A DNA stretch of 64,000 nucleotides from Gelidibacter pelagius. Its GTDB lineage: Bacteria; Bacteroidota; Bacteroidia; Flavobacteriales; Flavobacteriaceae. The stretch spans positions 62,001-126,000 of the forward strand of contig NZ_JAGEVG010000007.1 of NCBI RefSeq assembly GCF_017581925.1, in the 5' to 3' direction. Positions within the stretch are counted from its first letter, which is position 1. The number at the start of each line of letters is the position of its first letter. The notes under the pieces are model-generated. The model was not told where the DNA came from, searched no databases, and saw only the letters and a list, made by a program, of their open reading frames with translations. A program made the translations under genes and the position numbers. This document shows, piece by piece, positions 63,554 through 64,000 of the stretch.

Positions 63554-64000
63554 CTAATTTTTAGGAGCCTCAAAAATTGTTGGCGTCAGTTCAAATAATT
63601 CCAAATCAAAGTAATTTATGGAAGAAAATATATGATCGAAGATATCAGACATAATAGATTCATAATTCACCCAACGTATGTCATTGCTGAATGCATATAT
63701 TTCTAATGGGATCCCTTGAGAAGTTGGCTGTAGTTGTCTCACCATTAAGCTCATGTCTTTATGGATGCCTGGGTGACGCTCTATATAAGTTTGTAGATAT
63801 ATCCTAAAAACACCCAAGTTGGTCAGGTTACGACCGTTTACCAAATTCGATTGATCTATATTATTTACGCGATTGTATTCTGCGAGTTCTTCTTGTTTAT
63901 CCTCCAGATATTGGGTAATAAGCTGGATTTTTTTTAGGTTTTCAATCTCTTCATCTGTTATAAAATGTATGCTTTTTGATTTGATCAAAATAGACCTTTT
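63554..64000 (-). CDS. MscS-family mechanosensitive channel, C-terminal part (5' end outside window)
   Basis: The frame is open to the window edge: reading inward from base 64000 it gives KRSILIKSKSIHFITDEEIE, with no start codon needed inside. This matches the C-terminal domain of YbdG-type MscS proteins, in which a KRSI element follows the beta domain. The segment GVFRIYLQTYIERHPGIHKD and the TSQGIPLEIYAFSNDIRW stretch are typical. At least 148 residues are present. It is a second MscS-family gene, distinct from that at 58166. Confidence 0.85.
   Translation of the reverse strand, partial: KRSILIKSKSIHFITDEEIENLKKIQLITQYLEDKQEELAEYNRVNNIDQSNLVNGRNLTNLGVFRIYLQTYIERHPGIHKDMSLMVRQLQPTSQGIPLEIYAFSNDIRWVNYESIMSDIFDHIFSSINYFDLELFELTPTIFEAPKN

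Overview
The window is a 64 kb piece of an AT-rich chromosome from a member of the Bacteroidota, most probably the family Flavobacteriaceae. Several things point there: perfect copies of the Bacteroidota -7 promoter box TAnnTTTG in front of many genes, a fused LpxC/FabZ, a fused HisB, a fused aspartokinase/homoserine dehydrogenase, a PorX regulator of the type IX secretion system, two BatA/VWA-like membrane proteins, and the characteristic HisG-D-C-B-H-A-F-IE order. I see no insertion sequence, integrase, phage, CRISPR array or toxin-antitoxin locus. The content is almost entirely core chromosome, and the unusual material lies in individual proteins and in the spaces between genes.

Layout. 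1-6.2 kb: the end of a metallo-beta-lactamase-fold gene, then a minus-strand run with a serine esterase, a small membrane protein, a dihydroorotase homologue that has lost its metal ligands, a BatA-like protein and a glycosyltransferase. 6.4-9.6 kb: a minus-strand run with an unlisted 50-residue membrane protein, gcvT, glutaminase and an SDR protein. 10.6-15.6 kb: the threonine operon thrA-thrB-thrC (minus strand), with related palindromic repeats in both spacers. 15.8-29.5 kb: nicotinamide-nucleotide repair (nnr), a TlpA-like thioredoxin, histidine ammonia-lyase, clpC, gyrA, a TPR protein, an NlpC/P60 protein whose catalytic cysteine is alanine, and a thiolase. 29.6-33.7 kb: a PgpH-type HD phosphodiesterase, tRNA-Ser and tRNA-Pro, a membrane protein overlapped by a short secreted peptide gene, and tsaE. 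33.7-43.4 kb: porX, a divergent HD hydrolase, then lpxD, lpxC/fabZ, lpxA, efp, a second lpxD-like gene, an NTF2-like gene and sucD. 43.5-47.2 kb: fabG, a VWA-like membrane protein and a prohibitin-family protein. 47.3-55.1 kb: the complete histidine operon. 55.2-64 kb: a TruA-like pseudouridine synthase, corA, mscS, DUF2461, a GreA-like protein, DUF72, a thioesterase, two lipoproteins and the end of a second MscS-family gene.

How the genes work together. The lpx cluster makes the lipid A precursor, and fabZ and fabG supply acyl chains for it. The thr and his operons are full biosynthetic units. The his operon is preceded by what looks like a complete ribosome-mediated attenuator: an 18-codon leader with six consecutive His codons, a 12-bp terminator hairpin, an alternative antiterminator pairing and a further long-range pairing. 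This is the best regulatory find in the window.

Other points worth a second look are the degenerate dihydroorotase, the Cys-to-Ala NlpC/P60 protein, the overlapping secreted peptide, -7 boxes that almost touch start codons, and several families of dispersed intergenic repeats. All positions were read by eye. No database search, folding calculation or codon statistic was run.
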